Shown here one piece after another: positions 17,973 through 25,792 of a DNA stretch of 64,000 nt. The position numbers and the translations under genes are program-made. Source of the stretch: an uncultured Desulfovibrionaceae bacterium (GTDB lineage: Bacteria > Desulfobacterota > Desulfovibrionia > Desulfovibrionales > Desulfovibrionaceae); NCBI GenBank assembly GCA_949741925.1, contig CATJOY010000056.1:1-64000 (forward strand). The letters are read 5' to 3'. The notes beneath the pieces are model-generated. The model was not told the origin of the DNA. It saw only the letters and a program-made list of their open reading frames with translations, and made no database searches. Within the stretch, counting starts at the first letter, position 1. Every line of letters begins with the position of its first letter.

Positions 17973-18352
17973 GCGGTGTGCTCCTGCAAAAGTGAAGAAG
18001 GGCGCCCTGCCAGAAGGTCTTTGCGTCCTGTAGGCAGACTTTGCACAGCCTATCACGTTTTTTTAACAACCTCCGGCAAAGGGGCAGCCACGCCGAGGCA
18101 ATTCAGAGAGGTAGGTGAGAATGGCATAACTCGCAAAAAAAATCAAATTTTTTAACAATTTAAGCAAAACTCTTTGCCTTACCCCGATCCTTTTCACGAG
18201 ATGGGCATGGCAGGCAAAAAAAAGTAACGTAGAGCAAGTATGCCGGTGGATTGTCTCAAGCGGGGGATAAAAAAGGAAGGGAACATGTTGGTGCAAGTCC
18301 TATGGCGCTCGAAGTAAAAGCGCCCGATGCCGATCCCCCCCTGCGTTTTTCC

Positions 18353-18368
18353 TGGCAAGGTCTTTGCA
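18353..18368 (+). promoter_or_regulatory. Sigma-54 promoter upstream of the FlgO-type cluster
   Basis: TGGCAAG-GTCT-TTGCA matches the -24/-12 consensus TGGCACG-N4-TTGCA at all but one position. The GG (18354-18355) and GC (18366-18367) are exactly 12 bases apart. Transcription would start near 18380, giving a leader of about 150 bases to the ATG at 18527. RpoN control of flagellar genes is well known in polar flagellates. Confidence 0.68.
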
Positions 18369-18466
18369 TTATACCCGATAGGAGAATATCCGGAGACGGC
18401 AATTTTTTCCCAGGGAACAGCCTGAGGCTTACGGGGAAGGATCACGGAGCCGGGGTGTATCCGGCT

Positions 18467-18493
18467 TAAGAAAAAAAGTCCTTCTGCCGATAA
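18467..18493 (+). promoter_or_regulatory. Sigma-28 (FliA) promoter upstream of the FlgO-type cluster
   Basis: TAAG, then 15 bases, then GCCGATAA (18486-18493). The -10 element is identical to the FliA consensus, the spacing is canonical, and the -35 box differs by one base from TAAA. The predicted start near 18500 gives a short leader ending in TTTGGAGGAATC before the ATG. With the sigma-54 site 100 bases upstream, this looks like tandem middle/late flagellar control. Confidence 0.65.
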
Positions 18494-18526
18494 GCGGGAT
18501 AGATGTATTCTTTGTTTGGAGGAATC

Positions 18527-19450
18527 ATGACCATAAACTGCAATACTGCCCCTTACGAGGCTGAATCCGGACGGCGCACGAAGCGCCGGCAGGAATATTT
18601 TTCCAGCCCCGGCCTGCTCCGGCGTCTGCTTTCTCCTGTTCTGCTGCTTACCTGCGTCCTCTGCGGGCCTCTCCCTGCGGCAGCATCCGAAATGTACGTT
18701 CCCGGAACCATGTCTGTTCCTGGAGGAATTGGCGTTATGAACGCCCTCCCTCTTCAAGAGGCCGGCACTAATGCCATGAACCGCGATAAAGCCAAGGTTT
18801 ACGCTTTCCCGGGCAATGATGCGGGGTTTGCCCTGCCCGGAGGCGATGGAGCCGTGTTGTGGGTTCCGGCGCCGACCCAAGGCCCTGCGGCAGCCGCTAT
18901 GGATGCCCGGGAACTCAAGCTTAAGGTCAGAGAACTGACCGAACAGCTGATTGCGGGGATGGACGGCGTGGCCTGGGGGACTATTGCCGTGCCCACCGTA
19001 TTCGTCAACCAGGATGATTTTACCCGCACTTCTTCCTTGGGCCGCTTCATGGCCGAACAGCTCTTTTACGAGTTCAACCAGCGCGGCTACCCCACTCGAG
19101 AATACCGGTTGGCCTCGCAGGTGCGTTCAAAAGAAGGGCGGGGCGAATTTCTGCTTTCCAGGGCTATCCCCCCGATCAGCGCTAAAAACAAAAGTCTGGT
19201 CTTTGTCGTCGGTACCTACTATGCAGACCGGCAGGCCATTTTTCTGAACGCCCGCCTGGTCCGGGGCACGGATGGCACGGTTCTGCGCACCGGCCAGGTT
19301 ATTCTTCCCAACAACGCCATGACCCGGCGGATGCTGGCCGGTGGAACCGGCAGGCAGGTCGCGAGCGGCTCTATCCCCGTCCGCGATTTCACCACCGCGA
19401 CCCACCCCACCAATCTGACCCCCATCGATCTGGGGCAGGATATTCACTGA
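18527..19450 (+). CDS. FlgO-domain outer-membrane/periplasmic protein
   Basis: The 307-residue protein has a long N-terminal export signal (basic stretch, then LLSPVLLLTCVLCGPLPAAA, cleavage near residue 53). Its C-terminal half (about 130-270) matches the FlgO domain: paired ELTEQLIAGM, TIAVPTVFVNQDDF, SSLGRFMAEQLFYEFNQRGY, and a VVGTYYADRQAIFLNARLV strand pair. FlgO in Vibrio is an outer-membrane protein needed for flagellar stability and motility. ATG 18527 follows TTTGGAGGAATC. It begins a cluster with a small lipoprotein (17 bases later) and a second FlgO-type gene. Flagellar promoters upstream strengthen the call. Confidence 0.75.
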   Translation: MTINCNTAPYEAESGRRTKRRQEYFSSPGLLRRLLSPVLLLTCVLCGPLPAAASEMYVPGTMSVPGGIGVMNALPLQEAGTNAMNRDKAKVYAFPGNDAGFALPGGDGAVLWVPAPTQGPAAAAMDARELKLKVRELTEQLIAGMDGVAWGTIAVPTVFVNQDDFTRTSSLGRFMAEQLFYEFNQRGYPTREYRLASQVRSKEGRGEFLLSRAIPPISAKNKSLVFVVGTYYADRQAIFLNARLVRGTDGTVLRTGQVILPNNAMTRRMLAGGTGRQVASGSIPVRDFTTATHPTNLTPIDLGQDIH

Positions 19451-19466
19451 AGCCGGGAGGACCACG

Positions 19467-19769
19467 ATGCAACGCATTTTCCTGATCTTCTGCCTGGGAG
19501 CGGCGCTGATCCCCGGCATGACGGCCTGCTCTTCCAAGAGCTACTACGGCGGCGCAACAGAACCCGGAGTTATCCGGACAGTGGACCACAACCCGGTAAG
19601 TCTGCTCAATTACAAACAGGCCAGAATATACAGCGCTCAGGGGCGTTACGAACTGGCTCGAGAACAATACCTGCTGGCCTATGCAGCGGCTGAAGGCGAT
19701 CCGGTTTTGCGTTCAACCCTGGCGCAGGAACTCAAAGCTGTGGATATGATGCTGCGCACTATGCGCTAA
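19467..19769 (+). CDS. Small lipoprotein, TPR-like
   Basis: This 100-residue lipoprotein has a signal peptide ending in the lipobox GMTAC (Cys21). The mature part has a helix pair (YKQARIYSAQGRYELAREQYLLAYAAAEGD) that reads as one tetratricopeptide-like unit. It lies 17 bases after the FlgO-type gene, so they are cotranscribed. Small lipoproteins (FlgP, FlgT neighbours) accompany FlgO in other flagellates, but I cannot equate this one with any of them. Confidence 0.72.
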   Translation: MQRIFLIFCLGAALIPGMTACSSKSYYGGATEPGVIRTVDHNPVSLLNYKQARIYSAQGRYELAREQYLLAYAAAEGDPVLRSTLAQELKAVDMMLRTMR

Positions 19770-19866
19770 GGGTGTTGCAAATACCACTCCACCTGTGAAA
19801 AGAGGCATGGTTCTCCCTGGCGGCCCAGTGGTTCCTTATACACGCGGTTTTCCCGGTTGCGATCGC

Positions 19867-19898
19867 CAAAGGGAAAAGGCGGCTTGCCGGCAGAAACA
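19867..19898 (+). repeat. Fragment resembling the dispersed repeat (copy D)
   Basis: AAGGGAAAAGGCGGCTTGCC followed by GGCAGAAAC resembles the distal part of copies B (near 54398-54425) and C (near 59123-59152), in the same orientation. Only about 30 bases are recognisable, so this is a partial or decayed copy. Confidence 0.35.
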
Positions 19899-19958
19899 AG
19901 AAGGCCCTCTCAGAATCTTTCGTCGGCCTGAAGCGTTCTTAGTTAGAAGGATATGCAT

Positions 19959-20603
19959 ATGAATATGATACTCTCCACATCCCGGACAGGTTCCGGAAAG
20001 ATTCTTCTCCCAGGGATCATTGTCGTGGCGCTGCTCCTTGCGGGCGCGAAAAGCGTCTTTGCCACCGAGTCTTTCATCTCCGTGGAAGGACAGGTGCCAC
20101 AGGCAGCCTCGGCCATGGCTCGCCAGATCGACCGCCAGATAGCCTATCGACTGCTTCAGCCTGAAACGCCCACTACCGGGGTTTCTCTCGCCGTTACCGT
20201 CCCCGTTGACGTCAATAATCTGGAAGAATCCAACCCCTTAGCCCGTCAGATGGCCGAGGAACTGGCCCGCTGGTTTGTGCAGGCCGGGTATTCGGTTCAG
20301 GAAATACGCAAGGGGCACGCGGTGCTGTACGAACAAGGCACCGGCGAAATGCTGCTGACTCGGCGCACGAATCTGTTGGAAAAACATTCGATCAAATCCG
20401 CGGCCATTCTTACGGGCACCTATACTGTAACCAACCGGGTGGTGCGCTTCAATATCCGGGTGCTCCAGACCGCCAGCCAGGAGGTGTTGGGCATGGCAAC
20501 TATCAGCGTCCCCTTGTCCAGTGAACTGAAACCCTTGCTGGGCATGGCTATGCACAGCGTCGGCATGGGCATAGAGCCCTCGGTGATGACCACACTCCCC
20601 TGA
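19959..20603 (+). CDS. Second FlgO-domain exported protein
   Basis: The 214-residue protein has a membrane/signal segment (about 14-35, ILLPGIIVVALLLAGAKSVF, then ATE). A FlgO-like domain follows: RQIDRQIAYRLL, VTVPVDVNNLEESNPLARQMAEEL, AGYSVQEIRKG, ILTGTYTVTNRVVRFNIRVL. It is paralogous in plan to the product at 18527. ATG 19959 is preferred over ATG 19953 because AAGG ends 8 bases before it. It lies 189 bases after the small lipoprotein and is followed by a good terminator, so it closes the flagellar-type cluster. Confidence 0.72.
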   Translation: MNMILSTSRTGSGKILLPGIIVVALLLAGAKSVFATESFISVEGQVPQAASAMARQIDRQIAYRLLQPETPTTGVSLAVTVPVDVNNLEESNPLARQMAEELARWFVQAGYSVQEIRKGHAVLYEQGTGEMLLTRRTNLLEKHSIKSAAILTGTYTVTNRVVRFNIRVLQTASQEVLGMATISVPLSSELKPLLGMAMHSVGMGIEPSVMTTLP

Positions 20604-20636
20604 GTTTACGACGCTCTCCCGCTGGAAAGCGCTCTG

Positions 20637-20684
20637 CCTCACTTCAGACGTTAGGTATTAACCGCGTATGAAGTGAGGTTTTTT
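20637..20684 (+). terminator. Rho-independent terminator of the flagellar-type cluster
   Basis: CCTCACTTCA (20637-20646) pairs perfectly with TGAAGTGAGG (20669-20678), followed by six T residues. It lies 34 bases after the second FlgO-type stop codon. Confidence 0.75.
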
Positions 20685-20961
20685 CCGACTGACGGCCCGG
20701 GGGGGGGGACAACGCGATGTAACAGCAGATAAGGGATCGGGACCATGGCGGATGCCGTTGCAATATGCGCCTCTCCCCCCTTGCGGCGCTGCCCGCTTTG
20801 GTGCGAACCCCACACAGGCCTTGCCTCCGAACCGCGGAGCGCTCTTTTCTCCGATCAGTGCCAAGCCAATGTTCCAGCCCTGACGGTTGCGGCTCTTTCC
20901 AGCCTACAGGAGCGAAATTTTCTTGACCTTCGGCGCATACTGGCATAGCACAATCTCAACA

Positions 20962-20980
20962 TCCTCCTAGTTTAGGAGGA
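20962..20980 (+). other. Hairpin enclosing a Shine-Dalgarno-like sequence
   Basis: TCCTCCTA (20962-20969) pairs with TAGGAGGA (20973-20980) around GTT. The paired strand is a near-perfect anti-ribosome-binding sequence. The next ATG is 49 bases away (21030), so it does not serve a recognised gene directly. It could be a protein or RNA-binding site, or mask a ribosome stand-by site. Confidence 0.35.
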
Positions 20981-21029
20981 ATTTCCCATCCTTATCGGAT
21001 CAAATACAACCCGACCAAAGTACAAGCAC

Positions 21030-21596
21030 ATGACCATGAGCGACACATTGCAAGCCGCCTTGCGAAAAGGGAGAGAAAAGATCATCGCCTGTTGGGTGAA
21101 ATCCGCTGATAATCTCTATCCTTTTGCCGCGGCCGGCCTGCTTCACTCTACGGCCGATGCTTTTGCCAATCCCGTGGGAGCGCGCAGCCGTGAGGCCGCC
21201 GGCCTGCTCTTCGACGCTATCCTGGATCCCGGCTATGACAGCGCTCGTCTGACCGCCGGTTTGGAGGAATTCCTGCGGGTTCGGGCTGTCCAGGACATGC
21301 GGCCGGAACAGGCTGTAGGGCCGGTTTTCTTTTTCAAACGGCTTATCCGGGACTATCTCGCGGAGGAAGAATTTCTTTTCGACGAGGAAAGCCGGATGCA
21401 AGTGCTTAGGCTGGAGACGCGCATTGATAATCTAGTTTTGCTGGCCTTCGGGCTCTATATGAATTGCCGTGAGGCGTTATTTTCGGTCAAACTCAATGAC
21501 ATGCAGCGGCGCAACAGCCAGTTGCTCCGTTTTGTCCAACGCTTCAATGTGCCCCAAGGCCCGGGAGAGGATCAGGAAGAGGTTACCGGCAGCTAA
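21030..21596 (+). CDS. RsbRD-N-domain protein upstream of dsrM
   Basis: This 188-residue, all-helical protein resembles the RsbT co-antagonist RsbRD N-terminal domain: ALRKGREKIIACWVKSA near the start, a hydrophobic globin-like helical core, and a charged tail. The same kind of gene precedes dsrMKJOP in Desulfovibrio. Position conservation suggests a regulatory or assembly role for the Dsr complex, but none is proven to my knowledge. No good ribosome site precedes ATG 21030 or the ATG at 21036. The gap to dsrM is 308 bases, so it may have its own transcript. Confidence 0.7.
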   Translation: MTMSDTLQAALRKGREKIIACWVKSADNLYPFAAAGLLHSTADAFANPVGARSREAAGLLFDAILDPGYDSARLTAGLEEFLRVRAVQDMRPEQAVGPVFFFKRLIRDYLAEEEFLFDEESRMQVLRLETRIDNLVLLAFGLYMNCREALFSVKLNDMQRRNSQLLRFVQRFNVPQGPGEDQEEVTGS

Positions 21597-21904
21597 TGTT
21601 CCCTGCCCTCTCCTGAACATCCGGAAAGGTCTTGTGAACATAAAAAGTTTTTGCCCTTCACGGTATGTGGGGTAAAGAAGTCAATTCCACGAAACCGCGG
21701 AATTGGCCGCAGGGGCGCAGTATCCCCAACGTTGAGGCGAGCCCCGGATATTCCGGGCCTTCCGGCTACGCGACAGCGCCCCGCAGGGGCGCACAGGATA
21801 CGCCGCGTTTCTTCTGCCTGCCGGACCGCGCCAGCGGTTTTGCAAGGAGAAAACACGGCCGCCGGAGACATCTGCCTCCCGGTGAGGCATTGCAGGAGGT
21901 ACGC
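21597..21904. other. Leader region of dsrM
   Basis: The frame of dsrM is open across most of this region, but the true start is at 21905. Visible structure is an inverted repeat CAATTCC (21682-21688)/GGAATTG (21699-21705), a possible operator, and GC-rich local pairs such as CCCGG-atatt-CCGGG near 21745. No promoter boxes are clear. Confidence 0.45.
21682..21705 (+). promoter_or_regulatory. Inverted repeat in the dsrM leader
   Basis: CAATTCC and GGAATTG are perfect complements separated by 10 bases, about 200 bases before dsrM. Spacing fits a dimeric regulator site or a small hairpin. No regulator can be assigned. Confidence 0.3.
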
Positions 21905-22912
21905 ATGGCATTTTCCCTGATGATGGCTCTTTCTATCGCCGTTATCGCCGGAGTGGGCGCGGGGCTCGGTCTGGAGTACTTTTTTGGCATCGTGTTGCCG
22001 TTGGCCGCGGTGCTGGTCTTTATCGCCGGCGTGGTTTGGCGGGTAATCGGCTGGGCCAGAGCGCCTGTGCCCTTCTCCATCGCCACTACGGGCGGTCAGC
22101 AGAAATCCCTGCCCTGGATCAAGCCTGCCTGTCTGGATGCACCGTACACCTCTGTCGGGGTTATCGGGCGCATGGTTCTGGAAGCCGTTACCTTCCGTTC
22201 CCTTTTCCGTAACACGGCCGCCGAGATGCGCGGTGAAGGGGATGAACCGAGGCTGATCTATTGGTCTTCCAAATGGCTGTGGGCCTTTGGCCTGCTTTTT
22301 CACGCCGCTTTTTTTCTGGTGCTGTTCCGACATTTTCGTTTCTTTCTGGAGCCGGTGCCCTTTTTCATCCCCTGGATTGAAAATCTGGATGGCCTCATGC
22401 AGTTCGGTGTGCCGCGGTTTTTCATGTCTGATGCGCTCCTCCTGGCCGCGGTGCTCTTTTTGTTGCTGCGCCGCCTGAAAGATCCGAAGCTTCGTTACAT
22501 TTCGCTTCCGGCTGACTACTTTCCCCTCTTTGTTTTACTGGGGATCATCATTTCCGGCATTGCCCTGCGCTATTTCGCTAAATCAGACGTGGCCTCCATC
22601 AAGGTGCTGACCATGGGGTTGGTAACCCTCAACCCGGTTCTGCCCGAAGGCGTTGGTACGACCTTTTTCGTGCATCTCACCTTTGTCAGCGTCCTCCTGA
22701 TATATCTACCTTTCAGCAAGCTTATGCACATGGCGGGCATCTTTTTCTCGCCGACGCGGAATATGCCGTGCAATACAAGGCAGTACCGCCACATCAACCC
22801 CTGGAATCCGCCTAAGAAATACCGCACCTATGCCGAATACGAGGATGAATTCCGCGAGGTGATGGCCGAAGCGGGGCTCCCGCTGGAAAAGCAACCGGAA
22901 GAGGAGAAATAA
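21905..22912 (+). CDS. dsrM: DsrM, membrane cytochrome b-type subunit of the DsrMKJOP complex
   Basis: The 335-residue integral membrane protein has five to six hydrophobic helices and resembles the gamma subunit of respiratory nitrate reductase. It should bind two b hemes and exchange electrons with menaquinol for sulfite reduction. Conserved segments include SSKWLWAFGLLFHAAFFLVLFRH in the middle and VHLTFVSVLLIYLPFSKLMHM near the end, with the heme-ligand histidines. ATG 21905 is fixed by GCAGGAGGTACGC immediately upstream. dsrK starts 9 bases after its stop. This is the first gene of an operon in the order M-K-J-O-P. Confidence 0.94.
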   Translation: MAFSLMMALSIAVIAGVGAGLGLEYFFGIVLPLAAVLVFIAGVVWRVIGWARAPVPFSIATTGGQQKSLPWIKPACLDAPYTSVGVIGRMVLEAVTFRSLFRNTAAEMRGEGDEPRLIYWSSKWLWAFGLLFHAAFFLVLFRHFRFFLEPVPFFIPWIENLDGLMQFGVPRFFMSDALLLAAVLFLLLRRLKDPKLRYISLPADYFPLFVLLGIIISGIALRYFAKSDVASIKVLTMGLVTLNPVLPEGVGTTFFVHLTFVSVLLIYLPFSKLMHMAGIFFSPTRNMPCNTRQYRHINPWNPPKKYRTYAEYEDEFREVMAEAGLPLEKQPEEEK

Positions 22913-22921
22913 GGAAACGCC

Positions 22922-24625
22922 ATGGCAAAATTACCTTCCCTTCAGGAACTGGCCAAAAGCAGCCTACCGCGTTTCCCCGGCGCTACCCTTGAGGGCGTCG
23001 GTTGGATGCGCACCAAGCCGGTGTTCACACCCGGTTCGTATTGTTACCCGGCCAAGCTGGAAACCATGCAGAAGCTGGGCATGCCCAACCCGCATGAATG
23101 GTCCCCGGAAGACGAGGATTGGAACCTGCCGCAGGGCTGGGAAAAGATCATTCACAACGCCTTTGCGGACCGGTTGAAAAAATACCGTTCCCTCCGGTTG
23201 TTCATGGATATCTGCGTGCGTTGCGGCGCCTGTGCCGATAAATGCCACTTTTTCCTCGGCACGGGAGATCCTAAAAACATGCCCGTGCTCCGGGCGGAAC
23301 TCTTGCGTTCGGTCTACCGCAAGGATTTTACAACTGCCGGAAGGTTGTTGGGCAAGGTCGGCGGTTCCCGCGCCTTGGATCCCTCGGTGATCAAGGAGTG
23401 GTTCTCCTATTTTTATCAGTGCACCGAATGCCGCCGCTGTTCGCTCTTCTGCCCTTACGGCATTGATACGGCCGAGATCACCATGATCGCCCGTGAATTA
23501 CTGCATGAGGTGGGTCTCGGCATCCACTGGATCATGGACCCGGTTTCCAACTGCAACCGCACCGGTAACCATTTGGGCATCCAGCCTCAGGCCTTCAAGG
23601 AAATTGTAGAGTTTCTCTGCGAGGATATTGAAACTATTACCGGCATCAACATCACCCCGCCCTTTAACGAAAAGGGGCATGAAATCCTCTTCATCACCCC
23701 CTCGGGCGACGTTTTTGCCGAACCGGGCATTTATACCTTCATGGGCTATCTGATGCTCTTCCATGAACTGGGCCTGGATTATACCCTTTCAACCTATGCC
23801 TCGGAAGGCGGCAACTTCGGGCTCTTCACCTCTTCGGAGATGATGAAGAAGATCAACGCCAAGATGTATGCCGAGGCTGAACGGTTGGGGGTAAAATGGA
23901 TTCTGGGCGGGGAATGTGGCCACATGTGGCGGGTCATCCACCAGTATATGGATACGGTGAACGGCCCTGCGCCTAAAAACATGGTCACCCCGGTCAGCCC
24001 CATCACCGGAACGAAGTTTGACTACGCCTCCTCTACGAAGATGATCCACATTGCGGAATTCACCGCGGATCTCATCAAGCACGATAAGCTGAACTTGAAG
24101 CCTTCACGCAACGACCACCTTACGGTTACCTTCCACGATTCCTGTAACCCGGCCAGAGCCATGGGCATGCTGGAAGAGCCGCGCGAGGTGCTCCGGGCCG
24201 TCTGCAATAACTTTGTGGAAATGCCTGCCAACACTATCCGCGAGCAAACCTTCTGCTGCGGCTCCGGCTCAGGCTTGAACACTGAGGAAATCATGGAATT
24301 GCGCATGCGCGCCGGTTTGCCGCGCGGCAACGCCCTGCGCCACGTGCAGTTGAAGCACGGGGTGAACGCCATGGCCTGCGTCTGCGCCATTGATCGGGCA
24401 ACTCTGCCCCCGCTAGCCGATTATTGGGCTCCCGGCGTCACCGTTACCGGCCTACACGAGCTGGTGGCCAACGCCCTCGTTATGAAGGGTGAGATACCGC
24501 GCACCATGGACCTCAGGCAGGAAGACCTGGAATACCCGGATGAGGTTCCCGACGATGAGGCCGCGGAAAACGCGGCCGGTTCCGACGACCGGGGCAAAGC
24601 CGGCCAGGAGGTCCAGGATGTATAA
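22922..24625 (+). CDS. dsrK: DsrK, iron-sulfur subunit of the DsrMKJOP complex
   Basis: This 567-residue HdrD-like protein faces the cytoplasm and is thought to hand electrons to DsrC trisulfide. Two [4Fe-4S] motifs are at C98-C108 (CVRCGACADKC) and C167-C177 (CTECRRCSLFC). Two CCG-type sets (GECGHMWR and FHDSCNPARAMG, with FCCGSGSGLN) bind the special catalytic cluster. The acidic C-terminal tail (PDDEAAENAAGSDD) is outside the core. Its stop overlaps the dsrJ start by 8 bases, which argues for coupled translation. Confidence 0.95.
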   Translation: MAKLPSLQELAKSSLPRFPGATLEGVGWMRTKPVFTPGSYCYPAKLETMQKLGMPNPHEWSPEDEDWNLPQGWEKIIHNAFADRLKKYRSLRLFMDICVRCGACADKCHFFLGTGDPKNMPVLRAELLRSVYRKDFTTAGRLLGKVGGSRALDPSVIKEWFSYFYQCTECRRCSLFCPYGIDTAEITMIARELLHEVGLGIHWIMDPVSNCNRTGNHLGIQPQAFKEIVEFLCEDIETITGINITPPFNEKGHEILFITPSGDVFAEPGIYTFMGYLMLFHELGLDYTLSTYASEGGNFGLFTSSEMMKKINAKMYAEAERLGVKWILGGECGHMWRVIHQYMDTVNGPAPKNMVTPVSPITGTKFDYASSTKMIHIAEFTADLIKHDKLNLKPSRNDHLTVTFHDSCNPARAMGMLEEPREVLRAVCNNFVEMPANTIREQTFCCGSGSGLNTEEIMELRMRAGLPRGNALRHVQLKHGVNAMACVCAIDRATLPPLADYWAPGVTVTGLHELVANALVMKGEIPRTMDLRQEDLEYPDEVPDDEAAENAAGSDDRGKAGQEVQDV

Positions 24626-25025
24626 CGCTCGTTATGTTATTCCCGCTCTGCTTGTTTTTATCATTCTGATAACGCTTCCCTTCTGGGTGAATGTGGTCAC
24701 CCCGGAATATTCCCGGCCGGAACTGGTCCTCCCCGCCGGTGCCGAAGCGTGCGTGGAACCCGTGGAATATATGCGGGCCGAGCATATGCGCCTGCTCAAT
24801 GAATGGCGTGATGCCGCGCTCAGGGAGGGGAAGCGGGTCTACACCTCCAGCACCGGTCAGGTCTGGGATATCAACCTCCAGAACACCTGCATGCATTGCC
24901 ATACCGATAAGGCAGGCTTCTGCGACGCTTGCCATGATTCCAACAGCGTTGATCCCTACTGCTGGGATTGCCATATCGAGCCCGGCGCGGTAACCGGGGC
25001 TTCGGGCAACGGAGGTAAACAATGA
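24618..25025 (+). CDS. dsrJ: DsrJ, periplasmic triheme cytochrome c subunit
   Basis: The 135-residue protein is anchored by an uncleaved N-terminal helix (about 6-25). It has three CxxCH heme sites at 91-95 (CMHCH), 102-106 (CDACH) and 115-119 (CWDCH). The conserved Cys45 in ACVEPVEYMR corresponds to the unusual heme-ligand cysteine described for DsrJ. It faces the periplasm and is part of the DsrJOP module. ATG 24618 overlaps the end of dsrK, and its TGA overlaps the dsrO ATG (ATGA). Confidence 0.93.
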   Translation: MYNARYVIPALLVFIILITLPFWVNVVTPEYSRPELVLPAGAEACVEPVEYMRAEHMRLLNEWRDAALREGKRVYTSSTGQVWDINLQNTCMHCHTDKAGFCDACHDSNSVDPYCWDCHIEPGAVTGASGNGGKQ

Positions 25026-25780
25026 AGCGACGCCAGTTTCTGCAAGCCGTCATGGCCACCGCTGCCGTCAGCCTGGTCCCTTCTCTCCCCCTGGGGGCCG
25101 CCCCCGGCCGGGAAACCTTTTCCGAGGGCTCCAAGGCGCTCAAAGCCGGACGTTGGGCTATGGTCATCGATACCCGCAAGATGAATGATCCCCGGCTCCA
25201 GAAAAAGGTTATTGAGGCCTGCCACAGCCGCCACAACGTGCCGGATATCGAAGGGCCACAGGAAATCAAATGGATTTGGACCGATAGCTATGACCATACC
25301 TTTCCGGAACAGCTCAACAACTACCCGGCCCAAACCCTGACCGACCGCCGGTTTCTGCTGCTCTGCAACCACTGTGAAAATCCCCCCTGCGTTCGGGTTT
25401 GCCCTACCCAAGCCACCTTCAAGCGGGATGACGGCATTGTGGTTATGGATTACCACCGCTGCATCGGTTGCCGCTTCTGCATGGCGGGCTGCCCTTACGG
25501 AGCCAGAAGCTTTAACTTCAGCGACCCGCAGGAATATGTCAAAACGCCCAACCCTAAGTTCCCCATGCGCATGCGCGGTGTGGTGGAGAAGTGCACCTTC
25601 TGCTCAGAACAACTGGCCAAAGGCGAACTTCCCTACTGTGTGCAGGCCTCTGAGGGCGGCATCCTGTTCGGCGACTTGAACGACCCGGCCTCGGACGTGC
25701 GCAAGGCGCTGCTCTCCGCCATCAGCATCAGGCGCAAACCCAGCCTGGGCACGCAGCCGGGCGTTTACTACATACTGTAA
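25022..25780 (+). CDS. dsrO: DsrO, periplasmic ferredoxin-like subunit
   Basis: The 252-residue protein has a twin-arginine signal (KRRQFLQ, then a hydrophobic stretch ending near AAPG at about 29), so it is exported folded. It carries cysteine clusters of the DmsB/NrfC type: CNHCENPPCVRVCP (115-128), CIGCRFCMAGCP (148-159) and CTFCSEQ...C further on. It relays electrons between DsrJ and DsrP. The first 4Fe-4S motif of the family appears reduced to a single Cys67, leaving about three clusters, as in other DsrO proteins. Confidence 0.93.
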   Translation: MKRRQFLQAVMATAAVSLVPSLPLGAAPGRETFSEGSKALKAGRWAMVIDTRKMNDPRLQKKVIEACHSRHNVPDIEGPQEIKWIWTDSYDHTFPEQLNNYPAQTLTDRRFLLLCNHCENPPCVRVCPTQATFKRDDGIVVMDYHRCIGCRFCMAGCPYGARSFNFSDPQEYVKTPNPKFPMRMRGVVEKCTFCSEQLAKGELPYCVQASEGGILFGDLNDPASDVRKALLSAISIRRKPSLGTQPGVYYIL

Positions 25781-25792
25781 GGAGAGTGTCCG

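Larger units (their letters stand above)
17973..18526. other. Regulatory gap between recombinase and flagellar-type cluster
   Basis: This 554-base gap has no supportable gene. It contains an AT-rich stretch (about 18130-18175) upstream of the recombinase, and the apparent sigma-54 and sigma-28 promoters described separately. The segment 18405-18440 faintly resembles part of the dispersed repeat (a T-run followed by CCCAGGGAACAGCCTGAGG), too weak to call. Confidence 0.5.
20604..21029. other. Gap between flagellar-type cluster and dsr region
   Basis: After the terminator at 20637-20684 there is a run of ten G residues (20699-20708) and no supportable gene. A hairpin at 20962-20980 contains a strong Shine-Dalgarno-like TAGGAGGA with no start codon at working distance. 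Confidence 0.5.
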
